A stretch of DNA of 64,000 bases from Cloacibacterium normanense (GCF_003860565.1 NZ_CP034157.1:248001-312000); one strand, 5' to 3'; positions 8,132 to 16,900 are shown, counted from the stretch's first letter. The notes: generated by a model from the letters alone, not told the origin. Made by a program: numbers and translations.

Positions 8132-8653
8132 ATGGCTTTAGTAAGAGAACTTTTAGGAAAAACTCCCAAAATCGGGGAAAATACTTTTTTAGCAGAAACA
8201 GCAGTAATCATCGGTGATGTAGAAATGGGAAAAGAGTGTAGTATTTGGTATAATGCGGTTATCAGAGGAGATGTACATTATATAAAATTAGGAAACAAAG
8301 TAAATGTGCAGGATAATGTTATGCTGCATTGTACGTATGAAAAATTTCCTTTAGTGATTGGCAATAATGTTTCTATTGGGCATAACGCTTGTGTTCATGG
8401 TTGCACGATTCATGATAATGTATTGATTGGGATGAGTTCTGTAGTAATGGATAATTGTGTTATAGAAAGCAATTCTATTGTGGCTGCTGGTTCTGTAGTT
8501 ACCCAAGGAACTCACATTAGAGCAGGTGAATTATGGGGAGGTGTTCCTGCAAAAAAAATAAAAGACGTTTCACAGGAACTGATTTCTGGTGAAATAGACA
8601 GAATTGCAAATAATTACGTGAAATATTCTTCTTGGTATATAGAGGAGAAATAG
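8132..8653 (+). CDS. Gamma-carbonic anhydrase family hexapeptide protein
   Basis: A 173-residue left-handed beta-helix protein built of hexapeptide repeats (residues about 25-140). The metal-binding histidines of the gamma class are visible in MLHCTYE and in IGHNACVHGC. It forms trimers with zinc or iron at the subunit interface (family knowledge). Whether it is an active carbonic anhydrase or a PaaY/YrdA-type relative cannot be decided. The heptamer repeat precedes the start; 93 nt without other signals separate it from the acetyltransferase gene. Confidence 0.87.
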   Translation: MALVRELLGKTPKIGENTFLAETAVIIGDVEMGKECSIWYNAVIRGDVHYIKLGNKVNVQDNVMLHCTYEKFPLVIGNNVSIGHNACVHGCTIHDNVLIGMSSVVMDNCVIESNSIVAAGSVVTQGTHIRAGELWGGVPAKKIKDVSQELISGEIDRIANNYVKYSSWYIEEK

Positions 8654-8746
8654 AGTGGTAGAGCTGGAGAGTGATAGAAAAATAGAGAATCTTCATCATG
8701 CTACAATTTGTTAAAATATTAAAAAATATCGGAACTCGGAACTAAA

Positions 8747-9304
8747 ATGCAAAATTTCCCCACGTTTTCCACAGTCAGATTAGTGCTTTCTTTGCCTACG
8801 ATTTCAGATTTGGAGGATATTATTATTCATGCCAATTCTACTTCGGAAATTGCAGGAAACACCATTACTTTTCCTTATCCTTATGAAGAAAAGCATGCTC
8901 ATTTTTGGCTAAAAATGACTGAAGAGGGTTTTGCTAAAAAAGATGCAAACATTTTTGCTATTCGTGAAAAAGAAAATTTAAAATTAATAGGTGCGATTGG
9001 TCTTCATGTAGATTTGGCAAATCGAAAAGCAGAAGTTGGATATTGGCTCGGGAAATCTTTTTGGAACAAAGGCTATGTTTCTGAAGCATTACAAAGAATT
9101 CTACAATTTGGTTTCGAAGAGTTACATCTAAATAAAATCTATGCTTCTCATTTTCCGCACAATCCTGCTTCGGGAAAAGTTTTGCAGAAAAACGGTTTTG
9201 AATTTGAAGGAATTTTGAAGCAAGAAGTTCTTAAAAATGGTCAATTTTTAGATTTACACCGATATGCTATTTTTCAAGAAAAATATTTAAATTCAGAAAA
9301 ATAA
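8747..9304 (+). CDS. GNAT N-acetyltransferase, RimJ/RimL-like
   Basis: A 185-residue acetyltransferase. The N-terminus (FSTVRLVLSLPTISD) and the segments GYWLGKSFWNKGYVSEAL and HNPASGKVLQKNGFEFEG match the RimJ/RimL subgroup, which acetylates N-termini of ribosomal or other proteins from acetyl-CoA. The actual substrate is unknown. Two copies of the heptamer TCGGAAC precede the start (8729-8742). It is closed by the terminator at 9309. Confidence 0.85.
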   Translation: MQNFPTFSTVRLVLSLPTISDLEDIIIHANSTSEIAGNTITFPYPYEEKHAHFWLKMTEEGFAKKDANIFAIREKENLKLIGAIGLHVDLANRKAEVGYWLGKSFWNKGYVSEALQRILQFGFEELHLNKIYASHFPHNPASGKVLQKNGFEFEGILKQEVLKNGQFLDLHRYAIFQEKYLNSEK

Positions 9305-9308
9305 AATC

Positions 9309-9342
9309 AAAAGCCTGACTCGTGGAGAATCAGGCTTTTTTT
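9309..9342. terminator. Bidirectional terminator
   Basis: 10-bp stem AAAAGCCTGA / TCAGGCTTTT with an 11-nt loop and T-run, between the convergent GNAT and NorB-like genes. The T-tract overlaps the NorB-like stop codon. Confidence 0.85.
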
Positions 9343-10675
9343 ACTGTATTTTCTTTGTCACAGAGTGCCAACTAAATTTGAACAAAGGATAGAGTAGCGC
9401 TATCAGTGCCAAAAGAAGTACAGCGCCGGAACTGGTGAAAATTTTGAAATAAATGCTTAAGGCGTTAATCATGTCATAAAAACTCTTGTTTTGCAATTTT
9501 TCAGAAATTTTTTGTAGTCCCATTCCGACTAAACAAACCCAAAATATAACCAATGATAAATTGAAGACTAAAAGACTCCAATTGTATCTTTTCCAATTTA
9601 AAAAATGCGGCGCCACATCATCTACAATTAAAGTGATTGAAGCTAATAACAGTAAAGTATTGATGCCAATTGTAGAACCCATTGCATGCGCCACTGTAAT
9701 ATGTGTTCCGTGCGTATAGAAATTTATAGCAGGGATAGATATAGAAATAGAAAGAACCAAGTTGAGTAAAATCCAGATTTCTGCATAAGTAAGAATCTTA
9801 AACGAAAGCTTGTGATTTTGGTGGTTCGCTTTTAGATAAGTTTTTCTAAAAGAGTAAATAATATTCGCCAAAATAAGCAATTCCGTCATACTAATGCTGT
9901 AAGCAATCAGTTTCACCGTTGGCGAAGCAGGAACAATGTAAGTATGGTGTCCCCAGTTGAACATAAGATTCGTTAAGCCAAGAAAATAAAAGAAAAATGC
10001 AATTTTAGATTGATTGATTTTTTGGTCTCCAGAAATTTTTTCCATTGCAAACATAGCAGTTCCGTACACCAGCATATTCCAAGAACCTACCATAGAACCC
10101 ATAGCTTTCCACTGAATGGTTACATCTCGAATGATATTGTTATTAAAAAATGATAATTGCCAAAGTTGAGCTTCTACAGTAGTAATCAAAAAGAAAATTA
10201 AACCCGTGCTCCAACTCCAGATATAGACAGGAACAGTTTTGTAATTGGGTTTTACCGTCATGAAGAAATTATACATGAAAATCAACCAAGAACTCACAAT
10301 CAAAATCACGATATATGGCGGGAATTCTAAATATTCTCTTCCTCCGAATTTTCCTAGTACAAAGAAAACCGTTACCAAAACTAGTATTAAAATTTGTAAA
10401 GCGATTTGTAATTTCGCCAGTTTCTCAGAATAAATTTTTCTACCCGAAACTTCTGGTAAATAATAATAAATAATTCCTGTAGCTGCTGTAAAAATCCAGT
10501 TGATAGAAAGATAAGTATGAAGCGGTCTCATTTTTTGGAAAGACAAAGTATCTTTCAATAAATCAGGATAAAGATGTTGCAATCCTCCTAAAACTCCAAA
10601 AACAAGTCCTAAGAAAAGCGAAAAAATGGCAATGATAATGAACCAACTTCCGATGATGTTATTTTTCAGTTTCAT
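9341..10675 (-). CDS. NorB-like haem-copper reductase large subunit, with changed ligands
   Basis: A 444-residue polytopic membrane protein of the NorB/cbb3 class, about 12 helices. Conserved features: low-spin haem His53 (RPLHTYL), the His243-His244 pair (NWGHHTY), Glu265, and YTHGTH...AH with His330 as the likely proximal ligand of the active-site haem. By eye against classical NorB, the FeB histidine and glutamate of the HLWVEG segment correspond to Met192 and Val196, and the second low-spin haem histidine to Met332. It pairs with a NorC-like cytochrome gene overlapping its start by 17 nt. Function is likely NO reduction, but the changed ligands leave that open. Confidence 0.75.
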   Translation of the reverse strand: MKLKNNIIGSWFIIIAIFSLFLGLVFGVLGGLQHLYPDLLKDTLSFQKMRPLHTYLSINWIFTAATGIIYYYLPEVSGRKIYSEKLAKLQIALQILILVLVTVFFVLGKFGGREYLEFPPYIVILIVSSWLIFMYNFFMTVKPNYKTVPVYIWSWSTGLIFFLITTVEAQLWQLSFFNNNIIRDVTIQWKAMGSMVGSWNMLVYGTAMFAMEKISGDQKINQSKIAFFFYFLGLTNLMFNWGHHTYIVPASPTVKLIAYSISMTELLILANIIYSFRKTYLKANHQNHKLSFKILTYAEIWILLNLVLSISISIPAINFYTHGTHITVAHAMGSTIGINTLLLLASITLIVDDVAPHFLNWKRYNWSLLVFNLSLVIFWVCLVGMGLQKISEKLQNKSFYDMINALSIYFKIFTSSGAVLLLALIALLYPLFKFSWHSVTKKIQ

Positions 10676-11045
10676 TTGGTGTAGTGTTTTTATAAGAAAA
10701 AGCGTTTGCGTCTACATATTTTAAATAATCTACCAATGCTTCTGTTTGTTCTTTACTGAAATGAAAATTAGGCATTCTGGTTCCGCCACCATTTTCTATA
10801 AAAGCTTTTACGTAGGCTTCTCCACGAGTTTTATCTGAAATAGCAGTAGTAAGTTCTGGACCTAAATAACCTCCTAAACCAAAAATCTGATGGCAAGATT
10901 GACAATTGTACTCTTGATATATTTTTTTACCCAATTGTTGTCGGGTAGTCATTACGGTTCCGTAGTCTGTTGCGCCTGTATAAATCCAAGAAGAATAAGT
11001 GGTAAACGCAAAAAAGAGCGTCAAAAAAATCCATATCTTTTTCAT
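10659..11045 (-). CDS. norC: NorC-like membrane-anchored cytochrome c
   Basis: A 128-residue protein with an N-terminal hydrophobic anchor (residues about 3-20) and one haem c site CQSCH (about residues 48-52), followed by GLGGYLGPELT; the distal methionine is probably in TRMPNFHFS. This is the layout of NorC, which passes electrons to NorB. It precedes the NorB-like gene with a 17-nt overlap. The 303-nt region upstream (11046-11348) holds a promoter candidate and two palindromes but no gene. Confidence 0.83.
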   Translation of the reverse strand: MKKIWIFLTLFFAFTTYSSWIYTGATDYGTVMTTRQQLGKKIYQEYNCQSCHQIFGLGGYLGPELTTAISDKTRGEAYVKAFIENGGGTRMPNFHFSKEQTEALVDYLKYVDANAFSYKNTTPNETEK

Positions 11046-11087
11046 ATGTAGATATTTATTGTTTTTTTAGAGGTCGTATGCAATCGC

Positions 11088-11099
11088 TTAATCATGATT
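11088..11099. promoter_or_regulatory. Perfect palindrome TAATCATGATTA in the norC leader
   Basis: A 12-bp perfect palindrome 43 nt before the norC start, with a second half-site TAATCATG at 11115-11122. It is a possible operator in the transcript leader; the regulator is unknown. Confidence 0.35.
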
Positions 11100-11157
11100 A
11101 GCATTGGTGTTTTCTAATCATGGCGATTTCATAAGATTTTTCTTAAAAATTCTGGTG

Positions 11158-11165
11158 CAAAGTTA
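11158..11165 (-). promoter_or_regulatory. Candidate norC -7 element TAACTTTG
   Basis: Exact TAnnTTTG on the minus strand, giving a leader of roughly 110 nt. An imperfect inverted repeat (TGTCA, 5 nt, TGACT at 11197-11211) lies about 40-50 nt upstream of the implied start, where a Crp/Fnr-type activator could bind. Confidence 0.4.
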
Positions 11166-11332
11166 ATTTCTTAGTCAATATCTTTTTTATGATTTGTGTC
11201 ATCTATTGACTTGATAGTTTTTGTTTATCATTAAATCTTTCTCCATTTTTTACATCAATAATTTTAAAAAATTAGATTTAAAATCTTCAGAATGCTAAAT
11301 TTTCAAATCATCACATCTTGATTTTTTTTCAC

Positions 11333-11340
11333 TATTTTTG
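11333..11340 (+). promoter_or_regulatory. Candidate -7 element TATTTTTG, 8 nt from the start codon
   Basis: Exact TAnnTTTG ending 8 nt before the ATG at 11349, so only a very short leader is possible. Confidence 0.45.
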
Positions 11341-11348
11341 AACCTAGA

Positions 11349-13484
11349 ATGAATAACCAACTTTTTGACCTTGTAGAAAACACTTCACGAAATATTTTCC
11401 TCACAGGGAAAGCAGGAACTGGTAAAACCACTTTTCTGAATAATTTCGTTAAAAAAACACGTAAAAAACACATTGTAGTAGCGCCAACTGGTATTGCTGC
11501 TATCAATGCTGGTGGCGTAACCATTCATTCTATGTTCGGGTTTCCTCTCAGAACTTTTATCCCAACTTTAGAACGAATTAATGAAAATCTGGCGATGAAT
11601 ATTCCAGATTTAATGCAGCATTTTAAGTACAGAAAAGATAAACTAAAATTGCTCAGAGAAGTAGAAGTCATCATTGTAGATGAGGTTTCTATGCTAAGAG
11701 CAGATGTACTGGATATGATGGATTTTTCGCTGCGCCATATTCGCAGGAATCAAGAAAAATTCGGAGGTGTTCAGATGCTTTTTATTGGGGATTTGTACCA
11801 ACTTCCGCCTGTTGTGAGAGACGAAAATGAATACATCATGAAGCAATTTTATGCTTCGCCATTTTTTTTCGACGCTTTTGTTTTAAAAAACACCAATCTT
11901 CTCACGGTAGAACTGACTGAAGTTTTCAGGCAAAAAGATGAAGATTTTCTTGAAATTTTAAATGAAATAAGAGACGGAAATCTTTCACGAGAACATTACG
12001 AAAAGCTTCACGAAAGATACATTCCAGAATTTGAACCAAAAGAGGAAGCCTACGTTTATCTCACTTCTCATAATAGAATTGCAGATGATATTAATACAAA
12101 AAAACTCAATGAATTAGGAGGGAAAACGTATCAGTTTAAAGCTAAAATTGTTGGTGATTTTAAGGAATCTCAATTTCCAAATGAAGAAGTTCTAGAGCTC
12201 AAAGTAGGCGCGCAAGTCATGTTCATCAGAAATGATGCTACTCAAGAAAAAAAATATTTCAACGGAAAATTAGCAGAAGTGGTGGACTTGTCTGCAGATG
12301 AAATTTGGGTAAGAATAGATGGTGATGATGAAGATTATAAACTGAAAAAAGAAAACTGGGAACAGAAAAAATACTCTCTCGATGCAGAAAAAAACATAGA
12401 AGAAGAAGTATTGGGAAGTTTCGAGCAATATCCTATTCGTTTGGCTTGGGCGGTGACGATTCATAAATCTCAGGGGCTTACTTTTGATCGATTAATTGTA
12501 GATGCTGGGAAATCTTTCGCTTCTGGTCAGGTTTACGTGGCGCTTTCGCGTTGTAGAACTTTAGAAGGAATTGTTTTGAAATCTAAAATTTCTAGCGATG
12601 TGATTTTCAGCGACAGAAGAGTGGCGGAATTTCAGGATGCTACTCATGCAAATGACCGATTAGAAGAAATTTTGCATGCCGAAAAATACGATTACAGCAT
12701 CAGAAAAGTGCTTCGTTATTTAGATATTTCTTGGACTAAAGAATCTTTGGAAACTTGGAATAAAGCTTCTAAAGAAAGCAAATTTGTAGACAAAGAAAAA
12801 ACGCAGAATTTATATTATCTCATCAAAAAATCGGTGGAAAATCTCACGGATATTTACTTGAAATTTGAAAAAATCATTTGGCAAAAAACCAAAAAATTCA
12901 TTCAAAATCAAGAAAATTGGCAAGAAATAGAATCTAAAGCTGAAGGTGCAGTTAATTTCTTTTTTGGGAAGGTAAAAGAAGAGGTTTTCAAACCTTTTAA
13001 AGATTTTTACGCAGAAACCAAAGGTGTAAAAGGAATGAAACAATACAATGATGACACCAGAACTTTTCTAGACGATTTAGAAGAATATCTCAATGATTTA
13101 AAAAACGTACATTTGTTAGAAAAACCACTTTTTGACCAAAAAAACGACGAAAAAATTTCGGTAAAAGTAGTTAAAATTCCTACCCAAAATATTACGTTTC
13201 AACTCTTCGAAGAGGGTAAATCTATTGGCGAAATTGCAAAAGAGAGAGGCATTTTGGTGCAAACTGTTTTTGGGCATTTAGGGAAATTTGTAGAAAATGG
13301 ACAATTAGAAATAGAAAGAATTATTGCCAAAGAATATATACAAGATTTTGAGATTTTCTACAAAACTAAATTCATAGAGAATCCAGAACAATATGAAAGC
13401 CTTAATGAATTAAAACGCGAATTGCCTCATATGGAATTTCACGAATTAAGGGTTTTGAGAGATTATTTTAAAAATAATAGTTAG
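11349..13484 (+). CDS. PIF1-like ATP-dependent DNA helicase with C-terminal HTH
   Basis: A 711-residue superfamily 1B helicase. Walker A is at residues 20-28 (GKAGTGKTT), followed by APTGIAA, Walker B VIIVDEVSM, the GDLYQLPPV motif, and near residue 375 VTIHKSQGLTFDR with QVYVALSRCRT. A C-terminal winged-helix-like segment (SIGEIAKERGILVQTVFGHL) resembles the HTH_40 domain attached to many bacterial Pif1/RecD-like helicases. Role: probably unwinding of G-quadruplex or stalled-fork DNA (family inference). It is a single gene; proC follows 71 nt later. Confidence 0.9.
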   Translation: MNNQLFDLVENTSRNIFLTGKAGTGKTTFLNNFVKKTRKKHIVVAPTGIAAINAGGVTIHSMFGFPLRTFIPTLERINENLAMNIPDLMQHFKYRKDKLKLLREVEVIIVDEVSMLRADVLDMMDFSLRHIRRNQEKFGGVQMLFIGDLYQLPPVVRDENEYIMKQFYASPFFFDAFVLKNTNLLTVELTEVFRQKDEDFLEILNEIRDGNLSREHYEKLHERYIPEFEPKEEAYVYLTSHNRIADDINTKKLNELGGKTYQFKAKIVGDFKESQFPNEEVLELKVGAQVMFIRNDATQEKKYFNGKLAEVVDLSADEIWVRIDGDDEDYKLKKENWEQKKYSLDAEKNIEEEVLGSFEQYPIRLAWAVTIHKSQGLTFDRLIVDAGKSFASGQVYVALSRCRTLEGIVLKSKISSDVIFSDRRVAEFQDATHANDRLEEILHAEKYDYSIRKVLRYLDISWTKESLETWNKASKESKFVDKEKTQNLYYLIKKSVENLTDIYLKFEKIIWQKTKKFIQNQENWQEIESKAEGAVNFFFGKVKEEVFKPFKDFYAETKGVKGMKQYNDDTRTFLDDLEEYLNDLKNVHLLEKPLFDQKNDEKISVKVVKIPTQNITFQLFEEGKSIGEIAKERGILVQTVFGHLGKFVENGQLEIERIIAKEYIQDFEIFYKTKFIENPEQYESLNELKRELPHMEFHELRVLRDYFKNNS

Positions 13485-13555
13485 AAATTAGACGCTTATA
13501 CTTCGTTCAGCGTGAAAAAAAATAGAATAAAACACGAATAAAAAATTTAAAAATT

Positions 13556-14359
13556 ATGAAAATTGCCATTTTAGGAGCCGGAAACATGGGAGTAGCTTTT
13601 TCTCGTTCATTTTTAAAATATGAATTGGTGAAACCTCATCATTTACAATTGATTATAAGAGGCGAAAAAAAAGTTGGGAAAATAAAAAAAGAGTTTCCCG
13701 AAGTGCAAATTTCTAATTTTGAAGAAGCTAATGTAGAAGATGCAGATTTAATTGTTGTTTCGGTGAAACCGCAAGATTTTCAGTATGTTGCGGATAATCT
13801 TCCGTTTCAGTTAAAAGACCATCAAATGGTACTTTCTATAATGGCAGGTGTAAAAATTGAAAAAATTCAAAAAGCTTTGAATCATAAAAATGTAGTGAGA
13901 GCAATGCCAAATTCTCCTACTTTAATTGGAATGGGAATTACGGGTTACACCGCTGCAGAAGGCATTACATTTAACCAAATTTTACAAATTGAAAGATTGC
14001 TCAACAGTACTGGTAGAGCTGTTTATCTGGAAGAAGAAGATTTGCTAGATTCTGTTACAGCGCTCAGCGGAAGCGGTCCTGCTTATTTCTATTATTTTGT
14101 AGATGCAATGATAAAAGCAGGTACAAAAATGGGAATTAACGAAAATCTTTCGAAGCTTTTTGTGAAACAAACCATGGTTGGCGCTTATCACCTCATCAAT
14201 AATTCTGATAAAAATCTAGACGAATTGATAAAAGAAGTTGCCTCAAAAGGCGGAACTACAGAAGCAGCTCTAAAAGTTTTTAATGAAAATTCATTAAAAG
14301 AAATTGTAGAAAACGGAATCTTTGCTGCCGAAAATCGTGCTAAAGAATTGAATGGGTAA
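13556..14359 (+). CDS. proC: Pyrroline-5-carboxylate reductase
   Basis: A 267-residue NAD(P)H-dependent enzyme for the last step of proline synthesis. The Rossmann motif is GAGNMGVAF at residues 6-14. MPNSPTLIGMG follows, and the C-terminal dimerisation domain has ALSGSGPAYFYYFVDAM and EVASKGGTTEAAL. Length is normal for the family. It is followed by the 129-bp inverted repeat at 14373-14501. Confidence 0.95.
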   Translation: MKIAILGAGNMGVAFSRSFLKYELVKPHHLQLIIRGEKKVGKIKKEFPEVQISNFEEANVEDADLIVVSVKPQDFQYVADNLPFQLKDHQMVLSIMAGVKIEKIQKALNHKNVVRAMPNSPTLIGMGITGYTAAEGITFNQILQIERLLNSTGRAVYLEEEDLLDSVTALSGSGPAYFYYFVDAMIKAGTKMGINENLSKLFVKQTMVGAYHLINNSDKNLDELIKEVASKGGTTEAALKVFNENSLKEIVENGIFAAENRAKELNG

Positions 14360-14372
14360 AAAAAATAATATA

Positions 14373-14501
14373 TTAAACCGCAAAAGAGACAAAAGCTTTT
14401 TGTTGTAAAATATAAAAAAGCAAAAAAAGTAAAATATCTAGCTTTTTTTACTTTTGAAAAACTATTTTTTAGGTATTTCTTTTGTCTCTTTTGCGGTTTA
14501 A
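14373..14501. repeat. Extragenic inverted repeat with 23-bp perfect arms
   Basis: Arms at 14373-14395 and 14479-14501 are exact inverse complements (start TTAAACCGCAAAAGAGAC). Between them is a smaller hairpin with AAAGTAAAA / TTTTACTTT. It may act as a terminator for proC; its structure resembles a small palindromic mobile or REP-like element. The right arm contains the distal stop codon of the broken vanZ frame. Confidence 0.75.
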
Positions 14502-14926
14502 TTAAGTGTCGCCTGAAATTTAAGAAATTTTAATAAAAACCGATAAACCCAAAAACCAATAGCAACACCCATTGTATTCAGAATTACATCGTCTATTTCT
14601 GCATAACCTCTTTTGGTAATAAATTGTAAAAACTCTAAAGTACTAATTCATAAAATAAAAATAGGGAAAAGAAACCTTGCTTTTTTTAACTTTTCAAATA
14701 CAATTCCTAAAAACCCAAATGGAATAAAAACAACAATATTACCAATAATATTGACGCTATAATACTTAAAATCATCTATTTGAGTAAACATTTTGTAAAT
14801 AGTAGTAAAAGGAACAAATTGTACCGTTTTTTCTACGTTTGGAGTTCTTCCAAATCCAAAAAACAACCAATATAAAAGCAAAGATGTGTATAAAATAATG
14901 AAAATAAAGTACAGTTTTTTAGTCAT
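14498..14926 (-). pseudogene. VanZ-family membrane protein gene interrupted by in-frame TGA
   Basis: The first 92 codons encode a VanZ-like protein (hydrophobic N-terminus, RTPNVEKTVQFVPFTTIY, NIIGNIVVFIPFGFLG). A TGA at 14648-14650 ends it, but the same frame continues for 49 more codons as ISTLEFLQFITKRGYAEIDD and then VILNTMGVAIGFWVY, which is the conserved C-terminal part of the family, stopping at 14498. One base change (for example GGA to TGA) explains the break; no frameshift is needed. It lies 1 nt after the ABC-F stop, so it was probably cotranscribed. A sequencing error remains possible. Confidence 0.8.
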
Positions 14927-14927
14927 T

Positions 14928-16820
14928 TTAGCTCATCATTTCTTGCAATTCTAACCAGCGCATTTCGTGTTCTTCTAGTTGTTCAGAAATTTTTTCTAAA
15001 TCGGCAGAAAGTGCTGCAATCTTCTCATAATCAGCTTCATTATTAAGTTTTTCTAAAATTTCGGCACGCTTTTTTTCTAATTCTGGCATTTCTTTTTCTA
15101 TGGTTTCCAGTTCGCGTTGTTCTTTGAAACTTAATTTTTTCTTGGTTGAGTTTGAAGGAGTTTGATTCTGTTTGAAATCATTTGAATTTGTTTGAGTAGT
15201 TTCTTTTTTGGGCTCGGAACTCGTACCTCGTACCTCAGAACTCGCTCGATATTCCGAAAAAATCCCTACAAAATCTTTGATTTTTCCATCACCTTCAAAC
15301 GCCAAAACATGGTCTACAATTCTATCCATAAAATAACGGTCGTGAGAAACAATGATGAGACAACCTGCGAAATTCTGTAAAAAGTTTTCCAAAACCGTCA
15401 ATGTTGGCAAGTCTAAATCATTGGTAGGTTCATCAAAAATCAAGAAGTTAGGATTTTGATACAACACATACATTAAGTGCAATCTTCGTTTTTCGCCACC
15501 AGAAAGTTTAGAAATCGGCGAATATTGCGTTTGGTCGTCAAACAAGAAAATTCTTAAAAACTGCGATGCAGAAATGGTTCTTCCGTTGGCTAAAGGGAAA
15601 TTTTCAGAAATATTTTTGATAAAATCAATCACTCTTTCTTCTTCATTATATTGCAGCCCTTTTTGCGAAAAATAACCAAATTTTATAGTTTCTCCCGTTT
15701 CTATTTCGCCAGAATTTTTGGGTTCTAAACCTTGAATAATATTGAGAAGTGTAGATTTTCCTGCTCCGTTTTTTCCTACAATTCCTACTTTTTCGCCTCG
15801 TTGAAATGAATATGAAAAATCTTTGAGCAAAACCAAATCTCCATAACTTTTATTAATATTTTTGAGTTCCAAAATCTTTTTTCCCAATCTTTTCATCTCA
15901 AAATCGAGTTCCAGAGATTGCTTTTTGGTATTGGTTTTCGCAACTTTTTCGGTGTCGTAGAACGCATCAATTCTAGATTTTGATTTGGTGGTTCTCGCTT
16001 TTGGTTGACGGCGCATCCATTCTAATTCTTTTCGGTAAAGGTTGTTGGCTTTGTCAATCGTAGCGTTCAAATTATCTTCACGAATCATTTTGTTTTCCAG
16101 ATAAGTCGCATAACTTCCGTTATGAACATACAGATTTTGGTCTTCCATTTCCCAAACGGTGTCGCAGACAGAATCCAGAAAATAACGGTCGTGCGTTACC
16201 AAAAGCAACGTAATCATGGCTTTAGAAAGGTAATTTTCTAACCATTCTACCATTTCTACGTCTAGGTGATTGGTAGGTTCGTCCATAATCAGCAAGACGT
16301 GTCTATGTTCTGCTCTGGTTTCGGTAAGGAGTTTTGCAAGGGCAACTCTTTTGATTTGTCCTCCAGAAAGCGTTCCCATTTTCGCCTCTAAATTGGTGAT
16401 TTTTAGTTGCGAAAGAATTTGTTTCATTTCGGTTTCTAAATCCCAAGCTTTGTGAATTTCCATTTCTGCCAAAGCTTTCTCTATGAATTTTTGGTCAGTA
16501 GAATGAAGCGACTGATGATAGTTTTTAAGCGCTTGAATAGGCTTAGAATCTAGTGTCATCATGAATTCTTCCACAGAAAGTTGAGAGTCAAACTCAATTT
16601 CTTGGTCGAATAAAACTACCTGAACATCTTTATTAATCACTACTTCGCCAGAATCTGCAATTTCTTTACCCAAAATAATTTTAAGAAGGGTGGATTTTCC
16701 AGTGCCGTTTTTGGCGACAATCGCAATTTTGTCTCCTTCATTGATGTGGAAAGAAATATTCTTAAAAAGCGTTTTGATGCCGTAAGATTTGGTCAGATTT
16801 TCTGCGGAAACGTAGTTCAT
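14928..16820 (-). CDS. ABC-F family ATPase (Uup/EttA-like)
   Basis: A 630-residue duplicated ATPase without membrane segments. The two ABC domains have Walker A KNGTGKST and KNGAGKST, signatures LSGGQIKRVALAKLL and LSGGEKRRLHL, and Walker B regions ending DEPTNHLD and DEPTNDLD. A C-terminal coiled coil (about 560-630) resembles that of Uup. ABC-F proteins act on the ribosome or in DNA-related processes, not in transport. The linker (about 525-560) is S/T/N/Q-rich and is encoded by 7-bp and 10-bp periodic repeats (15144-15247). A TACTTTCG box at 16854-16861 is a weak promoter candidate. Confidence 0.9.
   Translation of the reverse strand: MNYVSAENLTKSYGIKTLFKNISFHINEGDKIAIVAKNGTGKSTLLKIILGKEIADSGEVVINKDVQVVLFDQEIEFDSQLSVEEFMMTLDSKPIQALKNYHQSLHSTDQKFIEKALAEMEIHKAWDLETEMKQILSQLKITNLEAKMGTLSGGQIKRVALAKLLTETRAEHRHVLLIMDEPTNHLDVEMVEWLENYLSKAMITLLLVTHDRYFLDSVCDTVWEMEDQNLYVHNGSYATYLENKMIREDNLNATIDKANNLYRKELEWMRRQPKARTTKSKSRIDAFYDTEKVAKTNTKKQSLELDFEMKRLGKKILELKNINKSYGDLVLLKDFSYSFQRGEKVGIVGKNGAGKSTLLNIIQGLEPKNSGEIETGETIKFGYFSQKGLQYNEEERVIDFIKNISENFPLANGRTISASQFLRIFLFDDQTQYSPISKLSGGEKRRLHLMYVLYQNPNFLIFDEPTNDLDLPTLTVLENFLQNFAGCLIIVSHDRYFMDRIVDHVLAFEGDGKIKDFVGIFSEYRASSEVRGTSSEPKKETTQTNSNDFKQNQTPSNSTKKKLSFKEQRELETIEKEMPELEKKRAEILEKLNNEADYEKIAALSADLEKISEQLEEHEMRWLELQEMMS
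15144..15247. repeat. Periodic repeats inside the ABC-F linker coding region
   Basis: At 15144-15192, TTTGA recurs every 10 bp (TTTGAAGGAG, TTTGATTCTG, TTTGAAATCA, TTTGAATTTG, TTTGAGTAG). At 15213-15247 there are 7-bp units CTCGGAA, CTCGTAC, CTCGTAC, CTCAGAA, CTCGCTC. Neither period is a multiple of three, yet the reading frame is kept. Confidence 0.65.
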
Positions 16821-16900
16821 GTTAGGTTGAGGAAAAGGTTAAGGTTGAGATTGCGAAAGTACAAAAAATGAAATGGGAATAAATTTTATTGTGGAAAGAT

